DNA from: an uncultured Bacteroidales bacterium
Lineage (GTDB): Bacteria; Bacteroidota; Bacteroidia; Bacteroidales; Paludibacteraceae
DNA length: 64,000 bases
Reading direction: 5' to 3'
Assembly (NCBI GenBank): GCA_902780235.1
Contig: CACZEL010000001.1
Location: 124,001-188,000, forward strand
This document shows, piece by piece, positions 60,704-64,000 of the stretch (within the stretch, counting starts at the first letter, position 1; every line of letters begins with the position of its first letter). Made by a program: the position numbers and the translations under genes. The notes beneath the pieces are model-generated. The model saw only the letters and a program-made list of their open reading frames with translations, had not been told where the DNA came from and ran no database searches.

Positions 60704-60731
60704 CTAAGAGGGCGATCAAACCCTCTTAGGC
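60704..60731 (-). terminator. Hairpin after the SGBP gene, possible attenuator
   Basis: CCTAAGAGGG, eight-base loop, CCCTCTTAGG: ten perfect pairs. On the minus strand it is followed by TTCTAATTATTTTTAC, so it may terminate part of the transcripts between SusD/SGBP and the enzyme genes. Confidence 0.7.
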
Positions 60732-60744
60732 AAAAGATTGCAAA

Positions 60745-61950
60745 TTAGTTTTGAGCTGCTTTCTTGTAGATGAACACAGCGTCGAATTGCAACATCGTAC
60801 CTTGAACGCCACCGCTGAGGAAGCCCAAAACATTCTTGCCTTCGGTATTGTTATTTCCGTACACCAGACCTTGATCAATAAGATAACTCATCGGGATCTC
60901 GATCTCACCCCAGTCACCATTACGGGTGAAGTTGGTGTACGGTTGATAAACCACACCCTTGTCTTCCATTGCAGAAGCACCGATAACTACTTTACCTCCA
61001 CCGCTGGTTCCATCGAGGAAGAGCATGTGGTTTGCGTTATCCGTCGATTTCATAGCGAGGTGCAGCGTATAATCCTGCGGAGCATCCATGATGGAAGCCA
61101 GTTTGTTGAGATCCTCCAAGTTACCGCAGTTGTATGCGAAACCGGACCAGCCTACATTATTTACCTGGAATGCCACCCAGCCTTCTGCTTCGCCGTAGAA
61201 GTTCTTACCTTGCGTCTCACCTGCAACGTAGGTATTATCCCATACATAGAGGTGCTTGTCCTGCTCAGGATTCTCGCGGAAGTCAGCAACGATACGATCT
61301 GCAATCTGCTCAGCTGCCTGACCGCCAATCTGGAATACGAAATAATCGGTTCCTTCCAGCGATACATGGTGGATTTCTTCTCCTCCGCCACCACCTTGGC
61401 TCTTAACAGTTACTTGGCAGGAAGCCTCTACGTCACCTACAAATGCGCGGATCTCAGCAGTTCCGGCAGCTACAGCAGTTACCAAACCGCTTGCGTTAAC
61501 GGTAGCAACAGCAGCGTTCTTGGACTCCCATTGGAGTTCAGCAGCTTTCTCTTCCGGTTGAACGGTAGCAACGAGTTGCTCAGTAGCACCAACCTCTAAC
61601 TCAACAGCGAGTTTGTTCAGCGTAACAATTGTCTGACCTTCCTCAAAAACGGTCACGCGACAACGTGCGCTCTGACCTTCAGCCGTAGCGATGATGTAAG
61701 CCGTACCGGCAGAAACACCTTCTACCAAACCGGCAGTTACTTTCGCTACACCGGGAGCAGAAGACTCCCATGCGATGGTAGCCTTAGCACCTTCAGGCTG
61801 GATAGTAGCCTTCAGTTCCTGAGCCTCACCTACCTTGATGGTAATAGCCTCTTGATCGAGTTTGATACCGGTCACAGACGTTGCGTCTTGATTTTTCTTG
61901 CAAGCTACCAATGCCAGGGCAGCCATTGCAAAAGCAAGAATTTTTTTCAT
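60745..61950 (-). CDS. Surface glycan-binding lipoprotein with two Ig-like domains
   Basis: 401 residues from MKKILAFAMAALALVAC at 61950; the upstream frame adds no signal. Two Big_2 domains (SAPGVAKVTAGLVEGVSAG; KNAAVATVNASGLVTAVAAG) are followed by a sandwich of about 190 residues with VSLEGTDYFVFQIG and YLIDQGLVYGNNNTEG. It occupies the SusE/SGBP position after susD, before the GH16 gene. The C-terminal domain resembles binding domains of beta-glucan SGBPs in layout; ligand inferred from the locus. Confidence 0.8.
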   Translation of the reverse strand: MKKILAFAMAALALVACKKNQDATSVTGIKLDQEAITIKVGEAQELKATIQPEGAKATIAWESSAPGVAKVTAGLVEGVSAGTAYIIATAEGQSARCRVTVFEEGQTIVTLNKLAVELEVGATEQLVATVQPEEKAAELQWESKNAAVATVNASGLVTAVAAGTAEIRAFVGDVEASCQVTVKSQGGGGGEEIHHVSLEGTDYFVFQIGGQAAEQIADRIVADFRENPEQDKHLYVWDNTYVAGETQGKNFYGEAEGWVAFQVNNVGWSGFAYNCGNLEDLNKLASIMDAPQDYTLHLAMKSTDNANHMLFLDGTSGGGKVVIGASAMEDKGVVYQPYTNFTRNGDWGEIEIPMSYLIDQGLVYGNNNTEGKNVLGFLSGGVQGTMLQFDAVFIYKKAAQN

Positions 61951-62007
61951 AATAATAAATGTTTTTAATTTAAGTAAAAAGTTAAACAATAAGTTAACTG
62001 TTGATTA

Positions 62008-63651
62008 TTAATAGTTGTCGTTTTGCACTAATGCAGGATTGAGTTCCAGTTCCTCTGCCGGAAGCGGGAAGATCTCATGTTTGCCGGCGATGAACGTACG
62101 CATCTGGTTCTTTGCTTCTACGCTCTCGGTAGCCGCATAGGCATCCATATGCTCTTTGGTCTTGCCCCAGCGAACGAGGTCGAACCAACGATGACCTTCC
62201 ATAGCCAACTCCATACGGCGCTCGTGACGGAGTGCCTCTTCCAGACTCGGGGAAGCGATAGCGGTTCCGTTCACCGTGATGCTATAACCCGGATAGGTCG
62301 GGAGCGACAGACGGGTACGCACCTCATTGAGCGCATTCTGTGCTGAAGCATTATCGCCAGCACCGATACAAGCCTCTGCATACATCAGCAGCACGTCGGC
62401 GTAACGGATCTGCTTGTTGTTGAGCGGACCACGGCTGGCGTGCAAGCCCCATTGACCGAAACCACCGCCTTCGTTCGGGTTGTCATACATACCGTATTTG
62501 CGGTTCAGAAGCGGCGAACCCAGATAGGTCTCCTCCACTTCGTTCTCAAAACTGGTCGGACGAAGGATGGCTATGTCACGACGCGGGTCACCGATTTCAA
62601 ACTCGTTGTACAGGTTCCATGTCGGGTGGTTGAAGCCCCAACCGCCACCGATCTTGGAGTTACGGCTGCGTACCAGAACCTGCGTGAAACTACCGGCGGT
62701 AAAACCGTTACCCTCGCCGTAGTCGCCCCAAGGTACTTCCATATACTGGATCTCGAAGATCGACTCTTTGCCGTTCTCGCCCTCAAGGGCAAACATCTTC
62801 TGATAGTCTGCCGAATCAACGAGCATATACTCATTGGATGCGATGATACTGTCGCCCCATGCTTTCGCTGCTTTGTAGAGGTCGGTAGCGTTCTCGCTCA
62901 CCTTGCCGTTCCAGTACGGGCTGGCCTCATACAGATTGGTCTTGAGCAGCATCGCCTGCGCAGCGCCTTTTGTTGCACGACCCACTTCGGCATCCTCCAG
63001 TTTGCTGCGAAGCCACAAGTACTTGTTCGCCTGCGCAAAATCGGACTTGATCTGGGTAAACATCTCCGATACGGAAGCGCGCGGTTGGATCCAATCGCTC
63101 TCGGAATTGATCACTTTCGTTACCATCGGTACACCGCCGAACACACGCAGCAGACGGAAATAATAGTAGCCGCGGAGGAAATAAGCTTCGCCCAGAAGAC
63201 GGTTTTTCAGCGATACACTGAAAGCCGTATCCGTCGCCATATTCGGGATGTTCTGCAACGCCACGTTACAACGCGCGATGCCTTGATACTGCGCACGGTA
63301 GAAATCCAAGAGGATCTGGTTGGAAGCGGTAGTCTGCCAGTTCTCCATGTCGAAGGAAGCAGACATATCGTTCGTGTTCTGACCGCCCTTGAGCGCGTCG
63401 TCGCTGACGATATCGCCGATGAACCACTCCGAGTAGTACGTACTGTTATACTCCCACATCAGGGGCACATAACATCCGGTAACGCATTGTACGGCAGCTT
63501 CTTTTGATCCGAAGAAATCAGCCAACATGGTTACACCCGGTTCTTGCTCTGTCAAATAATCCTTGCAACCCGTGAAACCGACCGCTACGCTCAAAGATAA
63601 AAGACCGCTTACGCTTAAAGATAAAAGCTTATTTACTATATTCATTTTCAT
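62008..63651 (-). CDS. SusD/RagB-family lipoprotein of the beta-glucan locus
   Basis: 547 residues. Signal ends GFTGC, then KDYLTEQEPG, the usual SusD opening. Conserved segments: LGEAYFLRGYYYFRLLRVFGGVPMVT, IKSDFAQANKYLWLRS, RYADVLLMYAEACIG and HERRMELAMEGHRWFDLVRWG. It pairs with the SusC beginning at the right edge. The signal-peptide codons are two copies of the 23-base dispersed repeat, giving the internal duplication LLSLSVSGLLSLSV. Confidence 0.95.
   Translation of the reverse strand: MKMNIVNKLLSLSVSGLLSLSVAVGFTGCKDYLTEQEPGVTMLADFFGSKEAAVQCVTGCYVPLMWEYNSTYYSEWFIGDIVSDDALKGGQNTNDMSASFDMENWQTTASNQILLDFYRAQYQGIARCNVALQNIPNMATDTAFSVSLKNRLLGEAYFLRGYYYFRLLRVFGGVPMVTKVINSESDWIQPRASVSEMFTQIKSDFAQANKYLWLRSKLEDAEVGRATKGAAQAMLLKTNLYEASPYWNGKVSENATDLYKAAKAWGDSIIASNEYMLVDSADYQKMFALEGENGKESIFEIQYMEVPWGDYGEGNGFTAGSFTQVLVRSRNSKIGGGWGFNHPTWNLYNEFEIGDPRRDIAILRPTSFENEVEETYLGSPLLNRKYGMYDNPNEGGGFGQWGLHASRGPLNNKQIRYADVLLMYAEACIGAGDNASAQNALNEVRTRLSLPTYPGYSITVNGTAIASPSLEEALRHERRMELAMEGHRWFDLVRWGKTKEHMDAYAATESVEAKNQMRTFIAGKHEIFPLPAEELELNPALVQNDNY
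63581..63627. repeat. Two tandem copies of the 23-base dispersed repeat inside the SusD signal peptide
   Basis: 63581-63603 starts ACCGCTACGCTCAAAG and 63604-63627 starts ACCGCTTACGCTTAAAG, both ending ATAAAAG; one is one base longer. They encode the duplicated LLSLSV signal core. Confidence 0.85.
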
Positions 63652-63713
63652 AATTGTTTCTCCTTAATAGGTTATACATCTTATGCTTTTTTCTTTCGAC
63701 TTTTCTCTTTCGA

Positions 63714-64000
63714 CTAATTAAAGTTCGCATTCAGACCAAAGGTAAAGGTACGGCTCTGCGGATAGTTACCGTAATCAACACCGCTACCTACCTCCGGATC
63801 ATAACCGGAATACTTGGTGATCGTGAACAGGTTCGTTGCGGTCACATAGAAGCGCAGACGGCTGCAATGAATCTTCTGCGTGATATTCTTCGGCAGCGTG
63901 TAACCGATCTGAATATTTTTCAGACGGAAATAGCTACCGTCCTCTACGAAGCGGGAAGAGTTCTCACGGTTCATCGGCGAACCCACCGGGTTAGGAATGG
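63714..64000 (-). CDS. SusC/RagA-family TonB-dependent transporter (C-terminal part)
   Basis: The last about 95 residues of a SusC are visible, the rest lies beyond the right edge. FVEDGSYFRLKNIQIGYTLPK and LRFYVTATNLFTITKYSGYDPE are the conserved C-terminal barrel strands; the end is FTFGLNANFN. It lies 62 bases upstream of the beta-glucan susD and is thus the locus transporter. Confidence 0.92.
   Translation of the reverse strand, partial: IPNPVGSPMNRENSSRFVEDGSYFRLKNIQIGYTLPKNITQKIHCSRLRFYVTATNLFTITKYSGYDPEVGSGVDYGNYPQSRTFTFGLNANFN

Noticed and set aside
1..64000. tRNA, rRNA or riboswitch
   Set aside because: I saw no cloverleaf, conserved rRNA segment or known aptamer core while reading the spacers; a covariance-model search would be needed to exclude divergent RNAs.

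Overview
The window looks like a chromosomal segment of an uncultivated gut or rumen Bacteroidales. The evidence is two SusC/SusD nutrient-uptake pairs, many lipoproteins and modular secreted glycosidases, promoters of the Bacteroidetes type (TTTG, 20 bases, TAnnTTTG), and a degenerate T9SS-like C-terminal signature on ten secreted proteins. I cannot place it below order; Paludibacteraceae- or Prevotellaceae-like lineages are the natural comparison. No rRNA, tRNA, CRISPR, phage or insertion sequence is visible.

Left block (1-12 kb, minus strand): an operon headed by a lipoprotein amidohydrolase, then a GH36 glycosidase, SusC, SusD, a PKD-domain surface lipoprotein and, beyond an internal terminator, a DUF4832 lipoprotein, a four-helix-bundle protein and a DMT transporter cut by the window edge. 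A DeoR/GlpR-type regulator is transcribed divergently at 11530. Centre-left (12-31 kb, minus): agaS, gatZ/kbaZ, a CE7 acetylesterase lipoprotein and a PfkB kinase are followed by three secreted purple-acid-phosphatase-like proteins, two of them fused to beta-helix domains, and two large beta-helix/carbohydrate-binding proteins. Together these suggest use of a galactosamine-containing, possibly phosphorylated or acetylated glycan: surface release and import, then deamination and the tagatose-phosphate route. The kinase/deacetylase step and the catalytic aldolase subunit are not in the window.

Middle (31-44 kb): large secreted proteins on both strands from divergent promoters, a fourth beta-helix/phosphoesterase protein, a 43-residue peptide gene, a CBM9-like protein and an N-acetylhexosamine-1-kinase-like gene. 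Right block (44-64 kb, minus): a beta-1,3(1,6)-glucan utilisation locus with SusC (partial), SusD, a glycan-binding lipoprotein, three GH16, GH128, a GPH symporter, a cytoplasmic GH94/149/161-type phosphorylase, GH30, GH81 and GH3, many of them with overlapping ends.

The most unusual feature is sequence architecture rather than a gene. About twenty short tandem arrays, with units of 7, 8, 10 or 11 bases and very often exactly four units, sit in operon spacers, across start or stop codons, in signal-peptide codons, and in frame at domain junctions. A separate 23-base dispersed repeat encodes the hydrophobic core of several signal peptides. A 17-base motif recurs upstream of the DeoR gene, near the agaS promoter and upstream of the 36782 gene, and is a candidate operator.
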